Below the pieces are notes generated by a model. That model had not been told where the DNA came from, searched no databases, and saw only the letters and a program-made list of their open reading frames with translations. Shown one piece after another: positions 44,629-53,845 of a stretch of 64,000 bases of DNA (positions are counted from its first letter, which is position 1; each line of letters begins with the position of its first letter). The position numbers were made by a program, and so were the translations under genes. Source of the DNA: Sinobacterium caligoides. Its GTDB lineage: Bacteria; Pseudomonadota; Gammaproteobacteria; Pseudomonadales; Sinobacteriaceae. The stretch covers positions 406,947 to 470,946 of the forward strand of contig NZ_RKHR01000005.1 of NCBI RefSeq assembly GCF_003752585.1. The letters run 5' to 3'.

Positions 44629-45090
44629 TTAGTAAACAATCACTTTCATTTCTCTAACATCTGACCACGAAGTCACCCGCTCACCCATCCACTTGACCGG
44701 TATACGACGTTTAATCGTTTGAACACCCGTCGGTAAGCTTTTAGCATAGCTGTGCCATTTAGAGCCTGAGTTTTTGCGTGCCAACCTGATCTGAAAGGTC
44801 CAATAAGCACTAACCCCTTGAGAAAAACGATCATCGTATTTCTTAAGCGTCTCCTGCAAGACTTCAGCAAAACCATTTTCCGCCTTCGCACCCGGGTGTT
44901 GACGCGAATAGAAAACCCCGTCAGACACTTTAGATTCCTGCTGGATTTGGTTGCTGTATAGGTAATTAGCCATATTAGGGCTGTTTTGCAAAGCATTGTG
45001 AAACGATGGGTTCGCAACAACTGAGTTCGCAGCGAATAATGAAACAACAAACAAAGAGGAAACTGACAACTTACGCAGCATTTTTTTCAT
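44629..45090 (-). CDS. Secreted protein of unknown function
   Basis: About 153 residues. A signal peptide (MKKMLRKLSVSSLFVVSLFAANSVVA) is followed by a mature part of about 127 residues with no cysteine and many Ser, Lys and Tyr (e.g. FQIRLARKNSGSKWHSYAKS). ATG at 45090 is eight bases after AGGGAT. I recognise no family. It lies between the lipase-like gene and the outer-membrane paralogues on the minus strand; the 343-base gap to the next gene carries a hairpin and no other feature. Confidence 0.7.
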   Translation of the reverse strand: MKKMLRKLSVSSLFVVSLFAANSVVANPSFHNALQNSPNMANYLYSNQIQQESKVSDGVFYSRQHPGAKAENGFAEVLQETLKKYDDRFSQGVSAYWTFQIRLARKNSGSKWHSYAKSLPTGVQTIKRRIPVKWMGERVTSWSDVREMKVIVY

Positions 45091-45357
45091 TTTTATTATC
45101 CCTATACAAATGAAATCAATCAACAATTAATTAAACAGCGACAATCCCGAAAACCTTCCTAGTTAACGAAATCACCTGCACATAGTAATAGCAAACAAAT
45201 ACAAACATCAATATTTTTATTTTATAAGCTAGCGAACTTCCAATGTCATCTTTTCGTGCGATAACCAGCGGGAAACTTTACATCAGTCACAACCAGACTG
45301 GGTATATTGCAGGAAGGGGGTTGGCTAGCCAAAAACGAATAGAGTGATGCCGAACTG

Positions 45358-45389
45358 CGACAGTATTTTATATAACAAAAATACTGTCG
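45358..45389. terminator. Perfect hairpin between the secreted protein and Omp genes
   Basis: CGACAGTATTTT and AAAATACTGTCG form a 12-base perfect stem with an 8-base loop, 45 bases past the Omp gene stop on the minus strand. The U run lies inside the arm, not after it. Confidence 0.5.
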
Positions 45390-45433
45390 TATTAGTTAAC
45401 GGCAGAGTATTTACAACCGCTAAAAAATGACGC

Positions 45434-46060
45434 TTAGAAGAACATCCTATAGCCGAGGCTTGTATTAATCACATCGTGATCATAGTCTCCCATGTCACTA
45501 CTGGCTTCGTATGAAAACTTACTACTCTCGAGGTAAACTTCTGAGCTACCTGTAACATTCAAGGCTACACCGGCACCGAAGTAAGGAGCAAATCCTGAGT
45601 CCTTGTCGCTATTACCTGAAGAATAGACCTCATCGTTATAGGTGACCTGCCAGCCAGTAGTCAGTTCACTCATAAAATAAGCGGCGCCCAACTTTCCGTA
45701 AACTTTGAGCGAGTCAGTGATTGGATAGCTAGCAACTGCCGCCAAACCAAGAGCGCTGGCTTCAGCTTTTGCCTTATAATGAAAATCACCTTCGCTGCGC
45801 TTATCTTCCGCATTGCCGAAGTCGTAGTAACTTGCCTCTAGAGCAAAGTAGTCGTTGAACTGGTAACCACCAGTCAAGTTGAAACCAACAGCCTTATCAC
45901 TATAGTCATAGTGACCAATTGTACTACTATAGTCCGTACTGAAGTCCTGGTCAGCGTAGCTGATAGCAGCACTGGCATAAAACTTTGGCGCATCAGCAAG
46001 AGCTGCGGCGCTAGCGAAGAACGCCGATGAGATGACGAGCGTGCCTAATAGTTTGTGCAT
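45434..46060 (-). CDS. Outer-membrane beta-barrel protein, paralogue A
   Basis: A 208-residue small barrel (porin-like/OmpA-type). A signal peptide ends at AAALA-DAPKFYASAA. The mature sequence alternates hydrophobic strands such as KAVGFNLTGGYQFNDYFALE and ends SLGYRMFF, the C-terminal aromatic signal of outer-membrane proteins. It is one of two tandem paralogues: the last ~60 residues are the same as in the 46383-47000 protein, and that DNA is nearly identical, while the middle differs. Its function is not known; eight-stranded barrels may be adhesins or structural. It starts 320 bases after the paralogue's stop. Confidence 0.83.
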   Translation of the reverse strand: MHKLLGTLVISSAFFASAAALADAPKFYASAAISYADQDFSTDYSSTIGHYDYSDKAVGFNLTGGYQFNDYFALEASYYDFGNAEDKRSEGDFHYKAKAEASALGLAAVASYPITDSLKVYGKLGAAYFMSELTTGWQVTYNDEVYSSGNSDKDSGFAPYFGAGVALNVTGSSEVYLESSKFSYEASSDMGDYDHDVINTSLGYRMFF

Positions 46061-46336
46061 AAACTTTTATCCTGGATTCACTAAATGAGTCTTTCATAAT
46101 CGCCGCTATAATGACGTAATAGGGCTAGATTAATATCCGTACAAAGCAGCAAAGAACTGCGCGATAAAACCTAGACAGCTAGGTAGTTGCACCAACATTA
46201 CGCTCAAAAAAACATCAACATAACGTATAATTAACAAAGAAACATTGAACTTATTAGTCAAGCCAAGGGACCACCTACTGGATTAAATAAGCTTATTTAC
46301 AGGCCTAACTTCCCAAAACTGATCATACAGCAACGG

Positions 46337-46367
46337 TAAAAGTCGGCACATCCTATCCTGTGCCGAC
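46337..46367 (-). terminator. Terminator after the second Omp paralogue
   Basis: GTCGGCACA and TGTGCCGAC (46342-46350 and 46359-46367) make a nine-base perfect stem, followed on the minus strand by TTTTA, 16 bases after the stop at 46383. The other part of 46061-46382 holds the promoter side of the paralogue at 45434-46060 but no further gene. Confidence 0.75.
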
Positions 46368-46382
46368 CTCTTTGAAGGATGC

Positions 46383-47000
46383 TTAGAAGAACATCCGATA
46401 GCCAAGGCTTGTATTAATCACATCGTGATCATAGTCTCCCATGTCACTACTGGCTTCGTATGAAAACTTACTACTCTCGAGGTAAACTTCTGAGCTACCT
46501 GTAACATTCAAGGCTACACCGGCACCGAAGTAAGGAGCAAATCCTGAATCCTTGTCGCTGTTCTTGAAGCTAAACTCATCCTCTACATGGATCTGAGTGG
46601 TTTCACTCACATCGCTGGTAAAATAAGCAGCCCCCAACTTACCGTACACCCTAAAGCTATCATTGACCGGGTAGCTAGCAACTGCTGCAAGACCCAGCGC
46701 AGAAGCCTTCGCTTCCCCCTTATAAGTCAGGTAAGGGCCAGGGTTATGTTCTGCCTCAGCCTTTCCGAAATCGTAGTAACTTGCCTCAAGAGAAAAATAG
46801 TCATTGAACTGATAACCCGCCGTTAGGTTAAAACCAACAGCCTTATCGCTGTAATCATAGTTATTAATATTTTCAAAATTGTAGTCCTGATCAGCGTAGC
46901 TGATGGCAGCACTGGCGTAGAAACTCGGTTCTTTGGCGAAGGCGGTCGCGCTGACTAACAATGAGGTAGGAATGACGAGCGCGGCGAATAACTTATTCAT
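46383..47000 (-). CDS. Outer-membrane beta-barrel protein, paralogue B
   Basis: A 205-residue paralogue of the protein at 45434-46060. Signal peptide MNKLFAALVIPTSLLVSATAFA, then the same strand pattern KAVGFNLTAGYQFNDYFSLE and the same C-terminus ...VINTSLGYRMFF. About 180 bases at the 3' end of both genes differ in only a handful of positions, while the central loops (e.g. TTQIHVEDEFSFKN here, TGWQVTYNDEVYSSG there) have diverged. This suggests local gene conversion, or variable surface loops on a kept frame. The role is unknown. The 5' side is AT-rich. Confidence 0.83.
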   Translation of the reverse strand: MNKLFAALVIPTSLLVSATAFAKEPSFYASAAISYADQDYNFENINNYDYSDKAVGFNLTAGYQFNDYFSLEASYYDFGKAEAEHNPGPYLTYKGEAKASALGLAAVASYPVNDSFRVYGKLGAAYFTSDVSETTQIHVEDEFSFKNSDKDSGFAPYFGAGVALNVTGSSEVYLESSKFSYEASSDMGDYDHDVINTSLGYRMFF

Positions 47001-47256
47001 AAAATTTTCCTAGATCAAAAAAAGTGTGTACGTTGTTACCGCGGCGATAATGACGCTATAGAATTTAATTAATATCCATAGATAGCGAAAAGTCGCTATG
47101 CGTTAAAACTTACAAAATTAGGGAGTTATGCTGCTATATCGCTTGAAATAGCATCAACATAACTTGTTAGTAATAAAAAAAGTTGAACTTAATAAGGGCT
47201 TATTACGACTGCTATGATCCATTTTTTATTATAATTCACTCACCAAAAATAAACAG

Positions 47257-47511
47257 TTACGCCACCAGCCTAGCTAGATTTAGCAGTTCCGTTACAAAAC
47301 GGTCGAAATCAGCTATAAAGGGCTCTGTATTTAGCACACTGCCACCTTTTCTGTTGATTGCTATATTGGGCCGATCCTGATCCCAAGAACTCACAGCTAT
47401 ACCCCAGCAAGACAGCGACAAGCTAGAAATTTCGCTACTGGGCACCAGGCCATCTTTGGTTTGACCAGCGAGCTCATGAGCTAGCGTTGCCGCCATCAAA
47501 AACAGCGGCAT
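47257..47511 (-). CDS. Short open frame, doubtful gene
   Basis: An 84-codon open frame between the Omp paralogues and the catalase gene. The composition (MPLFLMAATLAHELAGQTKD, then ...RPNIAINRKGGSVLNTEPF) is protein-like, but I recognise no family and see no clear ribosome site. It could be a fragment of a longer decayed gene. It lies downstream of the catalase gene on the same strand, 71 bases away. Confidence 0.35.
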   Translation of the reverse strand: MPLFLMAATLAHELAGQTKDGLVPSSEISSLSLSCWGIAVSSWDQDRPNIAINRKGGSVLNTEPFIADFDRFVTELLNLARLVA

Positions 47512-47581
47512 GCTAGCCTCAGCATAAGGCGATAGAACCTACTCACCCCATGCAGAACAGCGAGATGAATGGCCACATAGC

Positions 47582-49030
47582 CTATACATCGTCTAAGCTG
47601 ACGCCCAATGCCTTAGCAACACCTGCACCATAGGCCGGGTCAGCCTGGAGACAATGTGAGATATGGCGCTTTTGTATAGGCAACGAAGCACCACCAACGG
47701 ATCTTGCCGTATTTTCAAACAGCAACTGTTGCTGCTCCGCACTCATCAACCTAAATAGATCTCCAGGCTGAGAGAAGTAGTCTTCATCCTCACGATGGTC
47801 CCAATGTGCCGCTGCGCCAGACAATGACAACGGTGGCTCAGAAAAGTCAGGCTGCTCCTGCCACTCTTCTTTGGTATTAGGCTCATAACCGATCGTGCCA
47901 CCAAAATTACCATCGACACGCATAGCGCCATCACGATGATAGCTGTGTACAGGGCAACGTGGTGCATTAACAGGTATATGCTGATGATTGACGCCGAGAC
48001 GATAGCGCTGAGCATCACCATATGAAAATAGGCGCCCCTGCAACATTTTGTCAGGAGAGAAGCCTATCCCAGGAACAATGTTTGCCGGCGTAAACGCTGC
48101 CTGCTCAACCTCAGCAAAATAGTTCTCTGGATTACGGTTCATCTCCAACACACCTACCTCAATGAGAGGGTAATCACCGTGTGGCCAAACCTTGGTCAGA
48201 TCGAATGGGTTGTAGGGCGACTTCTCCGCCTGCTCTTCCGTCATCACCTGGATACTCAAGGTCCAAGAGGGGAAGTCACCCTGCTCTATCGCATTGTAGA
48301 GGTCCGCCTGATGACTCTCGCGATCACCGGCGATAATATCGGCAGCCTCTTGGTCTGTGAGATTCTTAATCCCCTGGTTGCAGTTAAAATGAAACTTCAC
48401 CCAGACTCGCTCGTTATCCGCGTTAATCATGCTGTAGGTATGGCTACCAAAACCATCCATATGACGATAGCTCGCGGGGATACCACGATCACTCATCACA
48501 ATAGTGATCTGATGCAACGCTTCAGGTAACGAGGTCCAGAAGTCCCAGTTGTTCTCTGCACTGCGCATATTTGTACGCGGATCACGCTTAACAGCATGAT
48601 TCAGATCAGGGAACTTTAACGGGTCACGCAGGAAAAAGACGGGCGTATTATTACCCACCATATCCCAGTTACCTTCCTCGGTATAAAACTTAATCGCAAA
48701 ACCACGAATATCACGTTCGGCATCGGCAGCACCACGCTCACCCGCAACAGTAGAGAAACGCGTAAAAAATTCGGTCTTCTTGCCAACTTCAGAGAATATC
48801 TTTGCTCGACTATATTGGCTTATATCGTGGGTAACGGTAAAAGTTCCATAGCCACCAGAGCCTTTTGCATGCATACGTCTCTCTGGAATAACCTCCCGAT
48901 CAAAGTGCGCAAGCTTCTCTAAAAACCAGGTATCCTGCAATAGCTGAGGACCACGAGGGCCTGCCGTCATCACATTCTGATTATGGCTAACAGGGCAACC
49001 TGCGCCTGTCGTTAATTTCTTTTTCATCAT
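47582..49030 (-). CDS. katA: Monofunctional heme catalase (small-subunit clade)
   Basis: A 482-residue catalase, the usual size for small-subunit clade 3. The N-terminal [20 protein letters not shown] (about 54-73) has the distal His, followed by [20 protein letters not shown] (about 91-110). [20 protein letters not shown] includes the distal Asn region. The proximal heme ligand is Tyr in [14 protein letters not shown] (about 333-346). It turns hydrogen peroxide to water and oxygen in the cytoplasm. An OxyR-like site lies about 330 bases upstream of the start, and a long hairpin between the two may be in the leader. A second in-frame ATG one codon later is also possible. Confidence 0.92.
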   Translation of the reverse strand: MMKKKLTTGAGCPVSHNQNVMTAGPRGPQLLQDTWFLEKLAHFDREVIPERRMHAKGSGGYGTFTVTHDISQYSRAKIFSEVGKKTEFFTRFSTVAGERGAADAERDIRGFAIKFYTEEGNWDMVGNNTPVFFLRDPLKFPDLNHAVKRDPRTNMRSAENNWDFWTSLPEALHQITIVMSDRGIPASYRHMDGFGSHTYSMINADNERVWVKFHFNCNQGIKNLTDQEAADIIAGDRESHQADLYNAIEQGDFPSWTLSIQVMTEEQAEKSPYNPFDLTKVWPHGDYPLIEVGVLEMNRNPENYFAEVEQAAFTPANIVPGIGFSPDKMLQGRLFSYGDAQRYRLGVNHQHIPVNAPRCPVHSYHRDGAMRVDGNFGGTIGYEPNTKEEWQEQPDFSEPPLSLSGAAAHWDHREDEDYFSQPGDLFRLMSAEQQQLLFENTARSVGGASLPIQKRHISHCLQADPAYGAGVAKALGVSLDDV

Positions 49031-49211
49031 CGCATCCTATAATTTGGGTTCTGGTAGCCCAGCAGTAGTCAGAGAATCACACCATAAGCCGCTACTACTC
49101 ACTAAAGCATAGGCCAGCAAACAAAAAGAGCGCCGCCAACTTCTTTAGCATTGTCGACCAACCGAAGAGATACGCACTGGAACTAGCATTAGCACGAGCA
49201 ACATCATCATT

Positions 49212-49260
49212 GCCAAGGTGGTAAAGGGTCTAAAACGTTTCTATTCTGTTACCACCTGGC
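49212..49260 (-). other. Long stem-loop upstream of katA
   Basis: GCC-A-AGGTGGTAA and TTACCACCT-GGC (49212-49224 and 49249-49260) can form a stem of about 12 pairs with one bulge around a 24-base loop. It lies between the OxyR-like site and the catalase start and, if transcribed, would be in the 5' leader. Confidence 0.5.
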
Positions 49261-49357
49261 ATTAGCAGTGGTCGAAGGCTACATTTAACCCCGCCACATT
49301 ATTCCAACAACCAAACAATATCTTTGATCTTTCTCATGATTATCGGATGCGATATTA

Positions 49358-49394
49358 ATAGGAAAAACCTATTACACTCATAGCGAAAAACAAT
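49358..49394. promoter_or_regulatory. OxyR-like tetranucleotide-spaced site
   Basis: The quartet ATAG, CTAT, ATAG, CAAT occurs at seven-base spacings (49358-49361, 49369-49372, 49380-49383, 49391-49394). This fits the OxyR consensus ATAG-N7-CTAT-N7-ATAG-N7-CTAT at 15 of 16 positions. The remainder of 49031-49862 holds no gene I can support. Confidence 0.65.
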
Positions 49395-49877
49395 ATTACC
49401 GGTTTAAATATTACTGCTAAAATTAACACGCATTGGGATCCGGGAATTTTATGCTAGCAAAAAACCATGACTAACAGCATTATAAAATTTATCTATTAAA
49501 CCGTTGACCCAATTACTACACCCCTGACAGAAAAGAAACAACCACCACTTTAGCTTTCCAATATTTCAGCAATGATCTGCAGCTCTATCAAAAATCGCCT
49601 ATTCACCGGAGCCGCATCCGCCGCAGAGCCAGCATATAATCTCGACACAGAAAAACAAGAATGTCGTCAATCCCGCCCTATCACCAGAACACAACTTCCA
49701 AACCTGTCATTAATACGCTAGTGTCGCCTCTTATAAAAACAATTTAGCACCTCAGTTATTATCGCCCTGCCTCTATGCCAGCAGACCTGCCTATCAAGAG
49801 CAATCATAAACTCAAGTGCATAATGGCAACCTAAGACCTCACTGAGCTGCTAGCAATACTTCGTGGATACTAACAAT

Positions 49878-50447
49878 ATGTTAACAATTATGGCATCGGA
49901 CATATTTGGCATTACAGACGAGCTAATCGATCTTGGTGAGCGTATAAACAAGGACACATTAATCATTGATCCTTATAATGGGGAAAAGAATCTATTTAGC
50001 AATGAAAATGCAGCATACGAGCACTTCATGAGGGTTTGCGGTATTGACGCTTACTCCCGTCATGTTACGCGGCAAATAACAAAAATAAACACGCCATCCC
50101 AGCTAATTGGCTTTAGTGTTGGCGCATCTGCAATATGGAAAACTTCACCCAATCTTTGCAGGCGTCATTTTACGAACACACATTTGTTTTACGGGTCTCA
50201 AATACGCCACGAATCAAACATTGAACCAAAAATTCCGATTAATTTAATACTACCTAAACATGAGGAAAATTTTTCCATAAATAGTCTCAGCAGATCTTTA
50301 GAAAAAACCAACAACACCACACTACAACACAGTAAAGGCTTACATGGGTTTATGAATAAACTGTCTTGTAACTTCAATCAACAGGAATATGACCGGTATA
50401 TAGCTTACCTTCGCGAAAGCGCCAGCCAAGCCACGATAAAACATTGA
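49878..50447 (+). CDS. Dienelactone hydrolase-like alpha/beta hydrolase, short
   Basis: About 189 residues. IMASDIFGITDELIDLGERI resembles the start of dienelactone hydrolases, and QLIGFSVGASAIW (about 76-88) is a nucleophile elbow with Ser in place of the family's Cys. KGLHGFMNKLS near the C-terminus could supply the catalytic His. The usual Asp after strand 7 is not evident. It is shorter than typical members (~230). GTG at 49863 and ATG at 49890 are alternative starts; no strong ribosome site is seen. The substrate is unknown. It is followed after 89 bases by a GFA-like gene on the same strand. Confidence 0.65.
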   Translation: MLTIMASDIFGITDELIDLGERINKDTLIIDPYNGEKNLFSNENAAYEHFMRVCGIDAYSRHVTRQITKINTPSQLIGFSVGASAIWKTSPNLCRRHFTNTHLFYGSQIRHESNIEPKIPINLILPKHEENFSINSLSRSLEKTNNTTLQHSKGLHGFMNKLSCNFNQQEYDRYIAYLRESASQATIKH

Positions 50448-50536
50448 CAATTAAGAGCAACACTTAGAGCCTCATAACGTATCACTCGACGACTTACCAC
50501 AACCTCAATAACCTCTAATTAATAGTAGAAAGCAAT

Positions 50537-50920
50537 ATGATCTATCAAGCGAGCTGCCACTGTAAAGCCGTTGAGTTTCAAATCGAAGCACCGAATGAGA
50601 TAGAAGCCGACCAGTGCAACTGCTCTATCTGCAAAAAGTCAGGCTTCTTGCACCTTATTATTCCACTGAGCAAGTTTAAGCTTATTAAAGGGCAAGAGTC
50701 TTTAAGCACATATTCTTTTAATACCGGCATTGCCAAACACACCTTTTGTAAAGTCTGCGGCATTAAGCCGTTTTATACGCCAAGATCAAATCCCGACGGC
50801 ATCGACATAAACCTTAACTGCTTAGACACACAACCATACAACATAAACATTAAGCCATTCAACGGCATGGAGTGGGAACAGCACGCACACAAACTCGCTC
50901 ACAAAAGCAAAGAGTTATAA
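50537..50920 (+). CDS. GFA-family (glutathione-dependent formaldehyde-activating-like) protein
   Basis: A 127-residue zinc protein. The N-terminal CHCKAVEFQ and CNCSICKKSGF with a later FCKVCGIKPFY give the Cys pattern of GFA/CENP-V proteins, which bind two zinc ions. Despite the family name, most members have no proven role in formaldehyde chemistry. It may be co-transcribed with the short hydrolase gene upstream. No signal peptide. The 284 bases that follow it hold nothing recognised. Confidence 0.85.
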   Translation: MIYQASCHCKAVEFQIEAPNEIEADQCNCSICKKSGFLHLIIPLSKFKLIKGQESLSTYSFNTGIAKHTFCKVCGIKPFYTPRSNPDGIDINLNCLDTQPYNINIKPFNGMEWEQHAHKLAHKSKEL

Positions 50921-51204
50921 AATGCTATGACCATCAAGCTCATCATCATGGACAGCTAACGCCATATTAAGCCAGCTTGATACTGACTACGGCCGCATAG
51001 CACTTGTTTAATAGCCCCCAGCCGCATACAGCGACCCACATGAGAGAAATACTGGCCTTAACAGCAAAGAGCTCGATAAAGTTTGATACGCTAAGGCTCC
51101 ATTACAACTTTCAGCTGCTATTCTATGCGCCACAAACAATAGCTAGACCGCTGAAAGATTAAGATAAATCATCCTGATTAGTAAAACTTAAACCTAGGTG
51201 TTAT

Positions 51205-51408
51205 ATGGATACTGCAACAATGCTTTGGGGGCTTTTATTCAGCTCAATCGGCCTTGGCTACTTCATCTACGGCAAGAAGCAATCCCATACTGTAGCGCGC
51301 TATACAGGCATCACTTTGATGATCTACCCTTACTTTATTTTCAATACAATAGCGCTAGTGACTGTAGGCACATTACTACTACTCGTACCAAGATACCTCA
51401 AGCTGTAA
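51205..51408 (+). CDS. Small two-helix membrane protein
   Basis: A 67-residue protein with two hydrophobic segments (TMLWGLLFSSIGLGYFIYG and LMIYPYFIFNTIALVTVGTLLLLVP) joined by a basic loop GKKQSHTVARYTG. AGGTG before the ATG supports the start. Similar small proteins occur in many proteobacteria, sometimes labelled as amino-acid transport-related without good evidence. The role is unknown. It is probably in the inner membrane. Confidence 0.72.
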   Translation: MDTATMLWGLLFSSIGLGYFIYGKKQSHTVARYTGITLMIYPYFIFNTIALVTVGTLLLLVPRYLKL

Positions 51409-51655
51409 ATCAACAAGCAGAATCGCCCTTAATACTACCCCCTACTGTATTTACTTCGCCGTCACTTAATCAAGAGTCATAACAAGTTTACAGCCAACTA
51501 AGCCACCACCTGTCCCCAACCATCTTAAAGCAGCGATAACCTACAACCCGATCAACCACAAAGAGACCTAACAATAAAACCCGGTGGACACCTGAAGGGA
51601 AAAACGCCTATAAATACTTGCCTAGCAACCGTTGCCCATAACTTTCAGACATAAA

Positions 51656-51689
51656 AAAGCCCAGTAAAGTTAATACTTTACTGGGCTTT
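51656..51689 (-). terminator. Terminator after tRNA-Leu
   Basis: A 15-base perfect stem, AAAGCCCAGTAAAGT/ACTTTACTGGGCTTT, with a four-base loop, is followed by a U run on the minus strand, seven bases after the tRNA-Leu 3' end. Confidence 0.9.
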
Positions 51690-51695
51690 CATGTT

Positions 51696-51782
51696 TGGTG
51701 CCCGAGAACGGACTTGAACCGTTACGACCGTGAAGTCGGGAGATTTTAAGTCTCCTGTGTCTACCAATTCCACCACTCGGGC
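51696..51782 (-). tRNA. tRNA-Leu(TAA)
   Basis: An 87-base type II tRNA with encoded CCA. The acceptor arm GCCCGAG/CTCGGGC, long variable arm and anticodon loop CTTAAAA (anticodon TAA) are all present. Confidence 0.95.
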
Positions 51783-52331
51783 GTTCTACAGAGCAAGCGC
51801 ACTTGCTGAGAACGGCGAGTAATATAACGAAACCTCTTCCATGATGCAACCATCAATAAGGCTTTTTCTATCACGAACTTATCTGGCACAGTTTTTTTAC
51901 TATAACAGGTGGTTTTTGGTTATTTAAACAGCGAATCAGATGTTTTCTGCACGCCTGACTTGTCATCACCTTTTGAATATAGCCAAGCTATCAGTGTAAA
52001 AAATATCGTCAACGTCACCTCCCTCGCCCCCCATAAGAAAGTCGACACAAACAAGCGATCAACTCCGAGGTGCAATTCACAGCTTAGAGGGAAATGCTGT
52101 GATATTTACGTCACAATTGAGAGCTTTTTAGAGTAATAACGTCACCTTCAATTCCAAAATTATTGATTTTCTCGATAATCTGCTATGTCGAAGAATTTTT
52201 CAGCTTCACACCGGGCGAGAAAGATATCGACTCCCCCCCCTCTACCATCGAACTAGGAGGCTAGTTGGCACGCACCATGCTTATACCTATCTGTTAGCAT
52301 GGCAACACCCTTGATGTCGTATTAACCCAAC

Positions 52332-52372
52332 CAAACTTAAAGTCGACCGATGCGGGATGCAATTTAAGTTTG
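52332..52372 (+). promoter_or_regulatory. Ten-base inverted repeat upstream of the second VPLPA-CTERM gene
   Basis: CAAACTTAAA and TTTAAGTTTG (52332-52341 and 52363-52372) are perfect inverted repeats with a 21-base gap, ending 49 bases before the start codon. They may be an operator or a leader stem. The remainder of 51783-52421 holds no gene I can support. Confidence 0.55.
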
Positions 52373-52421
52373 ATAATAAAATAGCATAGTGGCCGAACGT
52401 CATAGTATGCGAGGGATAATA

Positions 52422-52976
52422 ATGAAAAAAACAAGCTTAATAATTAGCGCAATAGCGCTGGCGGCTAGCTCTACAGCCAGCGCTGGCAATTTCGACTTTA
52501 ATAAATTTGCAGGCGGCTACCACAACAGCCTGAGCTTCTCTGCCAACGGGGCCAATGTAGGCCTTACCGCCACCGCCCTTGGCGGCTCTAAGGTGTCTTG
52601 GACCAACGAAGGTCTTGGCCGTGGCAGCAATGGCTTAAACTACAAGATGTCAGGTGGTGAAGCGTTATCATTTAGCTTCACTAAGGCCGTTGATATCGGC
52701 ACAATCGATGTCATAGGAATCAGTAGCGCCAGCATTAATTGGACCGCCGCCAACGGCGACACGGGTATTTTCTCTAATGCCACCGATGACGCTGCTGTTA
52801 ACCTATTCAACATCACCAACATGACCATCACCGCCGAAGGCAACTTCATCACCATAAAAGGTATGGACGACGTATTCGTTTCACAGGTTAATGAAGTACC
52901 TCTACCTGCTGCCGCCTGGCTGTTTGGCTCTGCACTCCTTGGCCTTAGCGGCCTTGCTCGCCGAAGACGCGCCTAA
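52422..52976 (+). CDS. VPLPA-CTERM sorting-domain protein
   Basis: About 184 residues. The signal peptide (MKKTSLIISAIALAASSTASA) is followed by a Gly/Asn/Ser/Thr-rich beta-sheet region, and the C-terminus reads EVPLPAAAWLFGSALLGLSG then LARRRRA: motif, helix and Arg cluster of the VPLPA-CTERM signal. It would be exported by Sec and processed by an exosortase, none of which is in the window. AGGGATA upstream of the ATG supports the start. It is the second such protein within 10 kb but the mature sequences are not obviously alike. A terminator follows. Confidence 0.87.
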   Translation: MKKTSLIISAIALAASSTASAGNFDFNKFAGGYHNSLSFSANGANVGLTATALGGSKVSWTNEGLGRGSNGLNYKMSGGEALSFSFTKAVDIGTIDVIGISSASINWTAANGDTGIFSNATDDAAVNLFNITNMTITAEGNFITIKGMDDVFVSQVNEVPLPAAAWLFGSALLGLSGLARRRRA

Positions 52977-52990
52977 CACTCTCTCGCTTT

Positions 52991-53042
52991 AACCACCTGC
53001 AAGCACCGTTTTATACCGTCGCTGGGCTCGTAGGTGGTTTTT
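52991..53042 (+). terminator. Terminator after the second VPLPA-CTERM gene
   Basis: AACCACCT/AGGTGGTT encloses a 33-base loop with an inner weaker stem, followed by a short U run (TTTTT). Confidence 0.7.
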
Positions 53043-53138
53043 AGCAACTTTTTATCCGCCAATTAGCATGGGTAAAATACTCTGCAGGCACTAAGCTTAT
53101 AACAACAGACCTTTCACCGTTTGTCGTGGAGCTTAAAC

Positions 53139-53510
53139 GTGCAGAAAACACAATTTATTCACCTCCCCTCCCTCGAGAAGCTTTCACTCGCGATGAGCGC
53201 CGAACGCTTTGATCGCTTTAAGCAGGTCGCCCTCTCTAGCCTCAATGATCTCGCCGATGAGCTCAACCAAGCACTCGCCAACCAAGACATTGAACAACTG
53301 CATCGCTCCGCCCACTCTATTAAATCATCAGCACATTATATGGGCGGACTTTCCATTTCAGAACAGGCTCGCTTGCTCGAGCAACAATTTAAAAACCAAG
53401 ACATGGTAGACGCAGAACAGGCTGTAGCCACCCTGCAAGCGGATTTAAAAGACTTTATGATAGAGCTGGAGCACTACTCACCAGAACACTCCCCAGATAA
53501 AGCAAGCTGA
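53139..53510 (+). CDS. Hpt domain phosphotransfer protein
   Basis: About 124 residues forming a single histidine phosphotransfer domain: RSAHSIKSSAHYMGG carries the phosphoryl-accepting His (about residue 59 from the GTG). It would pass phosphate between a hybrid kinase and a response regulator in a phosphorelay; neither partner is adjacent. The GTG at 53139 is chosen because GGAG lies eight bases upstream; the frame is open to a TTG at 53121. The C-terminal tail (EHYSPEHSPDKAS) is likely disordered. A perfect terminator follows. Confidence 0.83.
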   Translation: MQKTQFIHLPSLEKLSLAMSAERFDRFKQVALSSLNDLADELNQALANQDIEQLHRSAHSIKSSAHYMGGLSISEQARLLEQQFKNQDMVDAEQAVATLQADLKDFMIELEHYSPEHSPDKAS

Positions 53511-53543
53511 TAGCGCAGGAACAGCGTTCAACCAGTAAAAAGC

Positions 53544-53570
53544 AAAAACCCAGCCATTGGCTGGGTTTTT
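53544..53570. terminator. Intrinsic terminator, both directions
   Basis: AAAAACCCAGCC and GGCTGGGTTTTT form a 12-base perfect stem with a three-base loop and U runs on both strands, ending the Hpt gene and the tRNA array. Confidence 0.9.
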
Positions 53571-53577
53571 AGAGATT

Positions 53578-53653
<76 letters not shown>

Positions 53654-53707
53654 TAAATTTTCTCTTGTGAAAACTCCATCACCTATCGCAAACACCGCGA
53701 TTGATAT

Positions 53708-53783
<76 letters not shown>

Positions 53784-53845
53784 ACAAAAGATTACACTGT
53801 ATCTGCAAGCCTAATGACTTCAGATATCACCCTCCATCAAATAGA

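Noticed and set aside
45358-45389. The 12-base hairpin as a certain intrinsic terminator
   Set aside because: The stem is perfect but no U run follows on either strand, so I list it only as a possible terminator.
51909-52136. A 75-codon open frame downstream of tRNA-Leu
   Set aside because: Residue composition is not protein-like, there is no ribosome site, and no motif is seen.
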